Positions 40,002 through 46,743 of a DNA stretch of 57,379 nucleotides are shown here, in pieces (the first letter of the stretch is position 1; each line of letters opens with the position of its first letter). The stretch is from IMG/VR virus record IMGVR_UViG_3300046675_000458, positions 1 through 57,379 of that record; one strand, 5' to 3'. This DNA comes from a virus. A program made the position numbers and the translations under genes. A model generated the notes under the pieces. The model was not told the origin of the DNA. It saw only the letters and a program-made list of their open reading frames with translations, and searched no databases.

Positions 40002-40310
40002 TTAGTCAGCCGCTAACGGATAGTTGAGTTCACAAAGGTGATCATGATAATCCTCACCAAGATGTGAGCGGGCATCCTTCCGTGAGTCAGCAGCTTCAAG
40101 GCAGTTGAAGCAATTGACTTCACGTGGAGTGCGTCGATAGCCAGGCTGGTTGTTAGGGTAGTGCATTCCGCAAAGCGTAGCGGTCTCCCCACCACAGGTC
40201 TGATAAAGATATGCGTGATTACGGTCGCCCGAATAGAAGGTGACACTGAGCGGCGGCACGTATCTAGGGTAGTTATCGTTGGCTGCGAAAGCATAGATAA
40301 CGGTGGACAC
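40002..40310 (-). CDS. Small Cys-containing protein
   Basis: 102 residues from the GTG at 40310, six bases after GGAG. CGGETATLCGMHYP and CFNC give four cysteines for a possible zinc site. It begins only 16 bases after an intrinsic terminator, so its transcription needs read-through or an unseen promoter. Confidence 0.6.
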   Translation of the reverse strand: MSTVIYAFAANDNYPRYVPPLSVTFYSGDRNHAYLYQTCGGETATLCGMHYPNNQPGYRRTPREVNCFNCLEAADSRKDARSHLGEDYHDHLCELNYPLAAD

Positions 40311-40325
40311 GACAGTCTCCGATCG

Positions 40326-40352
40326 AGAAAAAGCCCCGCCCGAAGGCGGGGC
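40326..40352 (-). terminator. Intrinsic terminator with TTCG loop
   Basis: Minus strand: GCCCCGCC, TTCG, GGCGGGGC, then TTTTT. Same stem and loop as the terminator at 770-789. It follows the SWIM protein gene. Confidence 0.92.
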
Positions 40353-40366
40353 TTGTGTTTGAGGGG

Positions 40367-40594
40367 TTAGGCTGCGACGCCCATAGCGCGGAGGTGCTTG
40401 CAGGGCTTTTTCTGGTGCGCGGGGCCCTTCTGGTAGATGTGACCCGGGCAAGAGCACTGCCAGTTGTCCGAGCCACGACGCTGCGCGATCGTGTAGGTCC
40501 GGCCGCTGGTGCTGGTTAGCGCGAAGCGGGAAACCCACTGGTCGCTGGCCGGGAGGGACTGCAGGTTTTTGACGGTTGAGCTGAGATTTGACAT
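40367..40594 (-). CDS. SWIM-type zinc-finger protein
   Basis: 75 residues from the ATG at 40594, behind a GTCAGAATGGAGACC leader. WQCSCPGHIYQ with KKPCKHLRAM forms the CxC...CxH pattern of SWIM zinc fingers. These bind DNA or protein; here a stand-alone finger could be a host-takeover factor. Confidence 0.78.
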   Translation of the reverse strand: MSNLSSTVKNLQSLPASDQWVSRFALTSTSGRTYTIAQRRGSDNWQCSCPGHIYQKGPAHQKKPCKHLRAMGVAA

Positions 40595-40618
40595 TTCGGT
40601 CTCCATTCTGACTCTATA

Positions 40619-40646
40619 CATATAAGCGCTTTGCAGCTCATTGCAA
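40619..40646 (-). promoter_or_regulatory. Accessory-type promoter, copy g
   Basis: Minus strand: -35 TTGCAA (40,641-40,646), 16-bp spacer, -10 TATATG (40,619-40,624). AGCGCTTTGC subtype. Confidence 0.9.
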
Positions 40647-40684
40647 TACCCTGAGCGAAAAAAGGTATCAAAAAGACAAAAAAA

Positions 40685-40711
40685 TGCCCCCGGACTTTCG
40701 GGGCACTTTTT
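40685..40711. terminator. Bidirectional intrinsic terminator
   Basis: Stem TGCCCC / GGGGCA with a 9-base loop, flanked by seven As on the left and five Ts on the right, so it can act on both strands. On the minus strand it ends the unit containing the 40,750 gene. Confidence 0.85.
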
Positions 40712-40749
40712 CCTGCGTTTTAGAGCGGGTTATATGATTTTTTGCATGA

Positions 40750-41028
40750 TCAATCATTCCTTGGATGTGGGTAAGAGCATCGGGTAGGGTCTTTTTCAAC
40801 GCACGGGTTTGCCCCGTCCTTGCACTTCCAGCAGGCGCTGTCACGAAACCGGCCTTTGGGCAGTGTGCTGGTATCGACTTTTGTCACTCCGTCTTCTGAT
40901 GATACCTCGAACACAGTGGCGCTATTCTTCGGATCACGTTGAATCTCTTGGGCAGCTAGTGCAGCGGAGATAGGTCCTGCTGCTGTTAACTCGACCTCCC
41001 AAGATACGATGTAAGTTTTCTTTGTCAC
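40750..41028 (-). CDS. Small protein of a common phage type, unknown
   Basis: 92 residues from the GTG at 41028, six bases after AAAGGAGTG. KTYIVSWEVELTAAGPISAA followed by EIQRDPKNSATVFEV is a pattern I know from many small phage proteins. The C-terminus has three cysteines. Function unknown. Confidence 0.68.
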   Translation of the reverse strand: MTKKTYIVSWEVELTAAGPISAALAAQEIQRDPKNSATVFEVSSEDGVTKVDTSTLPKGRFRDSACWKCKDGANPCVEKDPTRCSYPHPRND

Positions 41029-41039
41029 AAGCACTCCTT

Positions 41040-41480
41040 TCATGATGCGAATGTTCCATCAGGCCAGATGATAAACACTGGTTTCTTAGCAATTCGGGCC
41101 ATCCGGATAGTCATCCAGGTACCGGAACGTTGTTCTTCTTTGAACATTTTGGGTGCTGCCACTAGTAAGTCTGTCTCGGACACTATCATCCGGTTTCGAT
41201 CACGGTAATCCAGAGCTGGGAAGATTCGAATGGGACTATTTGGGGACTCTTTCCAGGCTCTCTTTTTGGGATCTTCCGGTGGATGAAGGACTAGGGAAAG
41301 GCTAAGACTGAAGGCAATGTCGTGTGCTTGGGCATCAGCCCCGATGCAGTCACCGTGATGAAACTCCGCGTTGTCATAACCAAGGGTGGCACCTAGCAGG
41401 AAGCCACGGAGGGCATCGTGCTGCGACAGCGACATGCCTAGTTGAGTGCCGGTAAATCCGATCTTTATCAAAGGGATCAT
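41040..41480 (-). CDS. SLOG-domain protein
   Basis: 146 residues from the ATG at 41480. GFTGTQLGMS, then FHHGDCIGADAQAHDIA, RNRMIVSETDLLVAAPK and SGTWMTIRMA are the motifs of the SLOG/Rossmann superfamily (DprA, YspA and LOG relatives). These bind nucleotides or nucleotide-derived ligands. In phages such proteins are suspected to sense or sequester signalling nucleotides; for this one that is inference. Confidence 0.78.
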   Translation of the reverse strand: MIPLIKIGFTGTQLGMSLSQHDALRGFLLGATLGYDNAEFHHGDCIGADAQAHDIAFSLSLSLVLHPPEDPKKRAWKESPNSPIRIFPALDYRDRNRMIVSETDLLVAAPKMFKEEQRSGTWMTIRMARIAKKPVFIIWPDGTFAS

Positions 41481-41599
41481 GGGCCCACCAGATATCCGAT
41501 TAGGGCGAGGAGGCCGAACACGATAAAGATGCGGCCCAGATTGCGCAGCACGGCCATGATAAAGAAGGCCAGTAGGATGCCTCCAGCGATGACTAGCAT
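41477..41599 (-). CDS. 40-residue two-helix membrane protein
   Basis: A short frame filling the gap between two genes, with stop-start overlap downstream. Two hydrophobic segments (VIAGGILLAFFIMAVL and IFIVFGLLALIGYLV) flank a short basic turn (RNLGR). Likely an inner-membrane hairpin. Confidence 0.6.
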   Translation of the reverse strand: MLVIAGGILLAFFIMAVLRNLGRIFIVFGLLALIGYLVGP

Positions 41600-41841
41600 G
41601 ACGTCGCCTTCCGCAGTACATCAGCTACCTTTTTGATGTAGCCCGCCTTGGCGTAGTTGCTGCATTGGATATGCGTGGCGATTTCGGCCCGCAGTTCCTC
41701 AAGGACAGCTTGCCGCTGCCCCTGTTGCCACTGCGTGATCAACGCCATCCCCTCCTCCTCGGAATGGTAAGCCCAAGGCAACGTCTTCATCCGTTCCAGG
41801 GCCTCGGCTTCGGTTTTCGGGTTCAGAATAAGTGTGGTCAT
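41593..41841 (-). CDS. Small helical protein, unknown
   Basis: 82 residues from the ATG at 41841, behind a GTCAGAACGGAGAG leader. Helical, with Gln/Glu-rich middle. No family recognised. First gene behind promoter copy h. Confidence 0.66.
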   Translation of the reverse strand: MTTLILNPKTEAEALERMKTLPWAYHSEEEGMALITQWQQGQRQAVLEELRAEIATHIQCSNYAKAGYIKKVADVLRKATSC

Positions 41842-41867
41842 TTTGGCTCTCCGTTCTGACATCCATA

Positions 41868-41896
41868 CATATAAGCGCTTTTGCGGCGATTTGCAA
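41868..41896 (-). promoter_or_regulatory. Accessory-type promoter, copy h
   Basis: Minus strand: -35 TTGCAA (41,891-41,896), 17-bp spacer, -10 TATATG (41,868-41,873). AGCGCTTTTGCGGC spacer. Confidence 0.9.
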
Positions 41897-41904
41897 GCAC
41901 AAAG

Positions 41905-42015
41905 TCAAAGGAAACGGCGACCCTATAAGCCGCCGTCTCCCCCGCACCTCCAAGAGGTTGCGGTTACCGGGTGGTCCCACCCTGCCCGGAGCAGGTCGTC
42001 AGAAGGAGATTTGGC
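41905..42015 (-). ncRNA. Structured non-coding stretch (terminator cluster or small RNA)
   Basis: Between a stop codon and promoter h lie successive potential hairpins on the minus strand: GGGTGG/CCACCC, ACCTC/GGAGGT and ACGGCG/CGCCGT, the last followed by TTTCCTTTG. It may simply be a complex terminator for the 42,022 gene, or a small stable RNA. Confidence 0.35.
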
Positions 42016-42021
42016 TGGGAC

Positions 42022-42261
42022 CTAGCCAACTCTGTGTAACTCCGTGATAAACTTTACAAATCCTGTATAGTCCCCACGTTTCATCTGTTTAACCACTTCC
42101 ATAGCTCGTTCCTTCGTGAGGAGTCGAGCTGCGGTCTCGGGCGATAGTTGCGCATCGTACCAGTATCGAGCATCGCCTTGATCTGCTTCGTGTGTACCTA
42201 GGAATTTGAGAGCCTTATTGAACTCCCGCCACCAGAGGTGGAATGTAGGTTCGGTCATCAT
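42022..42261 (-). CDS. Small protein, unknown
   Basis: 79 residues, start overlapping the previous stop (two adjacent ATGs). Helical, with Trp-rich N-terminus (FHLWWREFNKALKFL). No family recognised. Confidence 0.64.
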   Translation of the reverse strand: MMTEPTFHLWWREFNKALKFLGTHEADQGDARYWYDAQLSPETAARLLTKERAMEVVKQMKRGDYTGFVKFITELHRVG

Positions 42262-42587
42262 TTGATTCCCGTGATCAGATCAAAGATGGCATCGAAATTC
42301 TTGTGGTACAACGCCTGCTCGACTGCATGGTGGGCAACCGAACGTGCTTCGGCGTTCCGCGCGCGCACCGCCGAGTTGTATTGGACCAGTGCACCCGGTG
42401 ACGTAAAGCCCAGTGCCTTGCAGGCGACCATATCGAACGCCTCCTTGGCGGTGGCACCGATCTCGCAATGCTGCCCGATTCGGGCTACAAAGCCCTTGGG
42501 GCAGTTGTTCACGAAACCGACCTTTTTACGGCCCTCCGTGATGTTCCAGCAGGAGGCGCTAATTTGGGCGAGTCTGTACGTGGTCAT
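42258..42587 (-). CDS. Small protein behind promoter i, unknown
   Basis: 109 residues from the ATG at 42587, behind a GTCAGAACGGAGACG leader. Short beta-rich N-terminus and a helical C-terminal half rich in Ala. No family recognised. Confidence 0.68.
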   Translation of the reverse strand: MTTYRLAQISASCWNITEGRKKVGFVNNCPKGFVARIGQHCEIGATAKEAFDMVACKALGFTSPGALVQYNSAVRARNAEARSVAHHAVEQALYHKNFDAIFDLITGIK

Positions 42588-42611
42588 TTTCGTCTCCGTT
42601 CTGACAGCTTA

Positions 42612-42639
42612 TATATAAGCGCTTTGCGCTACAATGCAA
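42612..42639 (-). promoter_or_regulatory. Accessory-type promoter, copy i
   Basis: Minus strand: -35 TTGCAT (42,634-42,639), 16-bp spacer, -10 TATATA (42,612-42,617). Spacer with the AGCGCTTTGCGCT palindrome. Confidence 0.88.
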
Positions 42640-42841
42640 GCTTTAATTTTGCCTCACCGGAAATTTCTAGCCATCCATTCTCATCAGAGATGAGGATTGG
42701 AGTCCCATCAAACTTTAGGGAGCGGAAAATATTGGTGCCACATTCCGGGCAGTATGTCGGCAAACGTGGGTTGACCCAACAGAGTAGCTGGCCGCAGCAC
42801 GGTGTCTGGATCAGCCTAAAGTGGATTCGTTCTCTGGTCAT
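42629..42841 (-). CDS. Small zinc-ribbon protein
   Basis: 70 residues. TPCCGQLLCW and YCPECGTN supply a zinc ribbon. Its 3' end overlaps the -35 side of promoter i. The ATG overlaps the upstream gene's stop. Confidence 0.66.
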   Translation of the reverse strand: MTRERIHFRLIQTPCCGQLLCWVNPRLPTYCPECGTNIFRSLKFDGTPILISDENGWLEISGEAKLKLAL

Positions 42842-43113
42842 TGTGGATCACCAATACGACCACTAGGCTTACGTACGTTCTCATCGATCAGCCAGTCGTC
42901 TTCTTCCATCCAAGCCATGAGGTCAGCACATAGGCGGTTCCAGCCTCTCTCAACCTTCGGCGGGATGTTCAAGTCGGGAATGCTGATCTCGGCACCTAGC
43001 TGATTGGCGCATTCGGCCACCCTGCGCAAGCTTAGTCGTAGGGTGGCGAGTTGCTCTTCAGGTGTTTGCATTTGTTCCGTTCCCTGGTCATTGTGGTCTT
43101 CGGGTACGTTCAT
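42838..43113 (-). CDS. Small helical protein, unknown
   Basis: 91 residues, helical (EEQLATLRLSLRRVAECANQ) with an acidic C-terminal part. Coupled by overlaps on both sides. No family recognised. Confidence 0.63.
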   Translation of the reverse strand: MNVPEDHNDQGTEQMQTPEEQLATLRLSLRRVAECANQLGAEISIPDLNIPPKVERGWNRLCADLMAWMEEDDWLIDENVRKPSGRIGDPQ

Positions 43114-44093
43114 TGTCTTACTTTGATGTGTCTGCTAATTGTTTCGCCTTGGCCCCGCATATACGGCTCGACAATCCAGTGCTTGTTTCCTCGTCTAGCC
43201 AAGTACCTGCTGACCATGTGGATTCGCGGTGACTTGCGGGTGAACCCTAATGGTGTACGGATTTGCTGCGCGCGCTCGGCAGCGTTAAGATGAATGGTTA
43301 CCCGGGTATGGTCTAGTCTGGGGACTTCATGCCGCTTGACGCGGGCTTTGTTCAGCTTGGATTGATCTACTGGTGTATAGTGAACGATGGGTCGACTGGC
43401 AGTTAGTAGCATCATGATCGCCCAGACCGTAATGTATTCACCATAAACATCGGCGTAGGCTGCTTCTCTTTGATGTGGATTTCTGTTGAGAAACATCTCA
43501 CCCCATCTATTAGGTGAATGCTCCGCTGTTTCCCAAATCTGGAATAGAGCTTCCTTTTGGATTGGGTTGTCCGTCCATAGCCTGGCTAGGTTAGCTATTG
43601 ACAATCCTAACGTGTTTTCGATCGGTTGTTTGATTCGTTGGTCTAGGTTAAAGTAAGCTGAAATTGGGGCAATGTTGGCCGGGTTTAGATCCTTTGAGAT
43701 TTGTAACCCGTCCATTATTGGGCTTTCCCATGCCCAGGTCACTTGTCCCTTTCGACCACCTTTTTCACATTCAAGGAAAAACCCAACACGTACTGGTATG
43801 GGTCTGCCGGGTTCGTTAATCACGGCATCTGGGAACCTACGACGTAGGTTCTCACGACCGCTTTCTTCCCATTCCACCCACATCTTTGTATAAGGTATGT
43901 GACAATGAGCCATTGCCTCCAACAGGACTTTGGGGCGGCCAAAGGTTAGTTCGGTCGCGGTGTGAATGGCATTGGTATCAAGCAGAAATCTCGGTGCCCC
44001 CTTTAGTTTATCTTCCATAGCACCAAAGATGGCAATGATGGGATTGAATGGTCTTGTCTTGGCAAGACCAGCCATCTCCACTATGTTGTCCAT
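43110..44093 (-). CDS. Large accessory phage protein, unknown
   Basis: 327 residues from the ATG at 44093 that overlaps the previous stop (TGATG). The C-terminal region (HMVSRYLARRGNKHWIVEPY then MRGQGETISRHIKV) matches the arginine-glycine ending of a family of tailed-phage proteins of unknown function. The middle is helical. An earlier in-frame ATG at 44102 is possible. Confidence 0.7.
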   Translation of the reverse strand: MDNIVEMAGLAKTRPFNPIIAIFGAMEDKLKGAPRFLLDTNAIHTATELTFGRPKVLLEAMAHCHIPYTKMWVEWEESGRENLRRRFPDAVINEPGRPIPVRVGFFLECEKGGRKGQVTWAWESPIMDGLQISKDLNPANIAPISAYFNLDQRIKQPIENTLGLSIANLARLWTDNPIQKEALFQIWETAEHSPNRWGEMFLNRNPHQREAAYADVYGEYITVWAIMMLLTASRPIVHYTPVDQSKLNKARVKRHEVPRLDHTRVTIHLNAAERAQQIRTPLGFTRKSPRIHMVSRYLARRGNKHWIVEPYMRGQGETISRHIKVRQ

Positions 44094-44794
44094 CAGGTAC
44101 ATTTGATGATTTCCCACCCTTCGATTGTTGGGAGTAGTGGATCTTCCCAGCGAAGTTGCGGATTTTCCTGCATCAGTCGATTGATCTCTTCGACGGGTGT
44201 AAACTCACCATCAAACAGTTTGCGGGTCAAGATATGATATTGATGACCCATGACCATCTGGTTTATGATCACGATTGTGGGATCCCAGACGTACATAAGT
44301 TTTATGTTTGGATGATGCGGCCACAACACCGCTCTAGTAATTGCGGATGGTGGGATTGTGCCCCTATGGGCGCAGGTACCTAGATGTTGTAGAGATGCCT
44401 CCCACCATGTGGTGTCTGTACCGTCCTTATTCTGGGTAGGCCAGTTGAAAGTGAATTGCTGCTTCCGGTAGTGTATAGTCCGTTCTTTCATCGAGCCGGG
44501 TACCGGGTTATCGATCTTTCGGCTTCCCTGTTCTAGAAAGTCCTCATCGGGGTAGAGGTTAAGTGGGAATAGCTTGTCGGTGTCGATTTCAATAACGGCG
44601 CAGAGAGGCTCTTTGCCTTTGGAAGCGTTGAACGCGAAATATGGGGCGTAGCTGTTCGTCAGGTACACACACTTTGGGTTGCTGTTGACCGTATGCTTCC
44701 AGTTGTTGACTCCTTTCGCACCCCTTGGGTGTATTCCTATCTTTAGAATGTTGTTAAGCCAGGCACCGTTAGTGCCGTGATAGAGTTTTACCAT
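44093..44794 (-). CDS. ADP-ribosyltransferase-like protein
   Basis: 233 residues. It begins LYHGTNGAWLNNILKIGIHP, the YHGT entry typical of the ADP-ribosyltransferase/KptA-like fold, and continues with VYLTNSYAPYFAF and LCAVIEIDTDKLFP, the following strands of that fold. The catalytic Glu is not certain from inspection. Phage ADP-ribosyltransferases usually modify host RNA polymerase or translation factors, or toxins; the target here is unknown. Confidence 0.65.
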   Translation of the reverse strand: MVKLYHGTNGAWLNNILKIGIHPRGAKGVNNWKHTVNSNPKCVYLTNSYAPYFAFNASKGKEPLCAVIEIDTDKLFPLNLYPDEDFLEQGSRKIDNPVPGSMKERTIHYRKQQFTFNWPTQNKDGTDTTWWEASLQHLGTCAHRGTIPPSAITRAVLWPHHPNIKLMYVWDPTIVIINQMVMGHQYHILTRKLFDGEFTPVEEINRLMQENPQLRWEDPLLPTIEGWEIIKCT

Positions 44795-44797
44795 CTC

Positions 44798-44998
44798 TCA
44801 GTTTCCATATTGTTTGATGATTAGGTGAGCTGTCTCTATTAGCTCAGCTATAGGAACCTTTATGACAGACTGTGTCACTCCAGTCGCTTTGTCAAGCATA
44901 GTGACATAGACTGAAGTAACACCACGTTGGCCTACACCAACGTCAACAATCTCAATGATGTGACTTTCCCCCTTCATTCGGATGATTTGATCAGCCAT
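44798..44998 (-). CDS. Small beta-rich protein, unknown
   Basis: 66 residues from the ATG at 44998, overlapping the upstream stop. Beta-strand pattern then a final helix (AELIETAHLIIKQYGN). No family recognised. Confidence 0.62.
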   Translation of the reverse strand: MADQIIRMKGESHIIEIVDVGVGQRGVTSVYVTMLDKATGVTQSVIKVPIAELIETAHLIIKQYGN

Positions 44999-45185
44999 TA
45001 TGCACCCCCGCACGAGCGACACGTTCGATCTGGTCGACTGTCAGCCCTGAGATTTCGGATAGGGCCTGCACTGCCCGTTCTATCTTTACGGCACCCCACA
45101 TGTCCCTCGGTTTGGTGTCTCTCAACCAGACGAGGAAGGAGCAGAGGTCGGTAAGTGCTTTGATCTGATTTGATGTGATTTCCAT
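44991..45185 (-). CDS. Small helical protein behind promoter j
   Basis: 64 residues from the ATG at 45185, with GGGAAA upstream. The longer frame to 45302 runs through both divergent promoters. Helical. No family recognised. Confidence 0.62.
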   Translation of the reverse strand: MEITSNQIKALTDLCSFLVWLRDTKPRDMWGAVKIERAVQALSEISGLTVDQIERVARAGVHNG

Positions 45186-45234
45186 TTCCCGATCCTGTGC
45201 TGCCGGATCACCCGGCGTCTGGTTACTATCATCA

Positions 45235-45262
45235 TATATAAGCGCTTTGCAACGAATTGCAA
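45235..45262 (-). promoter_or_regulatory. Accessory-type promoter, copy j
   Basis: Minus strand: -35 TTGCAA (45,257-45,262), 16-bp spacer, -10 TATATA (45,235-45,240). It starts the whole leftward accessory region and lies back to back with copy k. Confidence 0.88.
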
Positions 45263-45296
45263 GCACAAAATGATCTAAAAAATCCGACACGGGGAC

Positions 45297-45324
45297 TTGC
45301 AATGTGCCGCAAAATGCTTATATG
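45297..45324 (+). promoter_or_regulatory. Accessory-type promoter, copy k (rightward)
   Basis: Plus strand: -35 TTGCAA (45,297-45,302), 16-bp spacer, -10 TATATG (45,319-45,324). The only rightward copy. The sequence from -35 to -10 is identical to copy a at 4317-4344 (reverse orientation). Confidence 0.92.
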
Positions 45325-45348
45325 TATGGAGTCAGAATGGAGACCGAT

Positions 45349-45606
45349 ATGACCAAGTTCGTGAGAGATCAATTTAGCTACTGGGGTGGGTATCTGACCT
45401 ACGGGCCGGAACGCCTTTTTATCGCCCGCTTCAAGTACGCCTCGACCTCCAGCAAGCCCCGGTGGATCACGTTCATGTGCAAGAATTTCACCGTGGAAGA
45501 GTGGCAGGCTGCGCGCGCTCAGGACAAGGCGCCGCTCGACATCATGCGCTCGAAGGGTTTCGAGCTCACTCATATCCTCAAGTGGCGTCGTGAGGGTGTG
45601 ATCTAG
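45349..45606 (+). CDS. Small basic/aromatic protein, unknown
   Basis: 85 residues from ATG 45349, behind a GTCAGAATGGAGACC leader. Aromatic and basic (YWGGYLTYGPERLFIARFKY). It is the first gene of the rightward unit. No family recognised. Confidence 0.7.
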   Translation: MTKFVRDQFSYWGGYLTYGPERLFIARFKYASTSSKPRWITFMCKNFTVEEWQAARAQDKAPLDIMRSKGFELTHILKWRREGVI

Positions 45607-45619
45607 AAAGGAGTGGAAA

Positions 45620-45958
45620 ATGCCGTATATCACAATCACCGTTAAACCGTACGATACCCTGGCCACCGCGGCCAGGGATTGCCACGGCAAGACGCCCAGC
45701 CTCAAAGTGCTGCAAAAGGCGGTTGGTGGGTACATCGAAACCGTGCCGCACCTGACCAGCATCGAGCTCGATGGCAAGCGGGTGCGCTGCACCGCCTACG
45801 CCAACGAGGAGGGCCGATTGCACGATCTGCCCCGTAACCACCACATGAGTAACCTCTGGAAGCGGGAGTTGCTGCGCCAGTCACCGAACGCCGAATTCCG
45901 CTACGAACCCGAGCTTTACGGGCCAGTGGTCTTCGTTGTCAAGGCCTCGGTCAAGTAG
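45620..45958 (+). CDS. DUF3846-like protein
   Basis: 112 residues from ATG 45620 after AAAGGAG. LQKAVGGYIETVPHL, then YANEEGRLHDLPRN and YGPVVFVVKA, match the DUF3846 pattern of short phage and plasmid proteins. The function of the family is unknown. A strong terminator follows. Confidence 0.78.
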   Translation: MPYITITVKPYDTLATAARDCHGKTPSLKVLQKAVGGYIETVPHLTSIELDGKRVRCTAYANEEGRLHDLPRNHHMSNLWKRELLRQSPNAEFRYEPELYGPVVFVVKASVK

Positions 45959-45977
45959 GTTTTCGAGCGCTGGGAAA

Positions 45978-46000
45978 AGCGGGCTTTGCGCCCGCTTTTT
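45978..46000 (+). terminator. Intrinsic terminator
   Basis: 7-bp stem AGCGGGC / GCCCGCT with a TTTGC loop and a T-run. Ends the unit started by promoter k. Confidence 0.9.
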
Positions 46001-46043
46001 CAGCTCGGGGGTATTGCAATCGGCATTAGCAGCGTAGCGCAAG

Positions 46044-46073
46044 AAAAGGCCCCGTTTAGGCGGGGCTTTTTTT
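46044..46073 (+). terminator. Second intrinsic terminator before the late operon
   Basis: 6-bp stem GCCCCG / CGGGGC, TTTAGG loop, seven Ts, preceded by an A-run. Two terminators in about 100 bp insulate the late genes from early transcription. Confidence 0.9.
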
Positions 46074-46103
46074 GTAAAGTTTGTGTACTACCAAATTTTT
46101 TGC

Positions 46104-46132
46104 TTGCAATCGTTAGCTTTGAATAGCATACT
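46104..46132 (+). promoter_or_regulatory. Candidate late promoter
   Basis: TTGCAA (46,104-46,109), 17-bp spacer, CATACT (46,127-46,132). The -35 equals that of the accessory promoters but the spacer differs and the -10 is weak, so an activator may be needed. It overlaps the first of two 13-bp direct repeats. Confidence 0.5.
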
Positions 46133-46180
46133 ACCAACGCTCATCCAAGAAACTAATAACATGTTTAACTACCAACGCTC
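46130..46180. repeat. Two 13-bp direct repeats at the late promoter
   Basis: ACTACCAACGCTC at 46,130-46,142 and 46,168-46,180 (38 bp apart); a partial ACTACCAA is at 46,087-46,094. The position at and after the -10 suggests operator sites or sites acting on the early transcript. Confidence 0.75.
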
Positions 46181-46236
46181 TAATCATAGGGCTGCGGTAG
46201 CTCTCTGTGCTTGCGGGAGTGGGGAATGGAGAGCAG

Positions 46237-46743
46237 ATGGCATGGGCTTGCTTTCAAACTTATGGTGCTCAGGAACGTAAAGCTGTCGAGAACCTGACTC
46301 GACAGGGTCTAGACGCGTTTTGCCCGTTCTACACCAAACCCGTACTTCCATCTATCCGAGCACGAGGTCCTAAGGACGCTCCGTTATTTCCCTGTTACGG
46401 TTTTGTCTATCTTGAAGATAAGACGCAGTGGGGAATCCCCGGAAATACATACGGGGTCATTCGGCTTTTAACAGGAAACAAGTTAGATCCAAGACCTTTA
46501 TGGGTGGCTACCACCTATATCGAGACAATTTATGAGATTCAAGCAAAGTTTGGTGGGAATGTCTTACCGGTTGATACGATAGTCAGAGTAAAAACTAAAG
46601 ATAGCCCGTTTTTTGATCAAATAGGTACTGTTATTTCAATGAATTCAAACGATAGAATCCGGTTATTGATGAGTTTGTTCAATCGAGACATTATAGTAGA
46701 ATTCGAAGCAGGTGCGGATTTAGAAATTGTGGAGCTTGAGTAG
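46237..46743 (+). CDS. NusG/RfaH-like transcription factor
   Basis: 168 residues from ATG 46237, with GGAGAG upstream. MAWACFQTYGAQERKAVENL, LDAFCPFY and PLFPCYGFVYL fit the NGN domain that binds the RNA polymerase clamp. The C-terminal part (VDTIVRVKTKDSPFFDQIG) fits a KOW domain. RfaH-like proteins are specialised anti-pausing and anti-termination factors. As first gene of the late operon, it probably helps polymerase through this operon. Confidence 0.85.
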   Translation: MAWACFQTYGAQERKAVENLTRQGLDAFCPFYTKPVLPSIRARGPKDAPLFPCYGFVYLEDKTQWGIPGNTYGVIRLLTGNKLDPRPLWVATTYIETIYEIQAKFGGNVLPVDTIVRVKTKDSPFFDQIGTVISMNSNDRIRLLMSLFNRDIIVEFEAGADLEIVELE

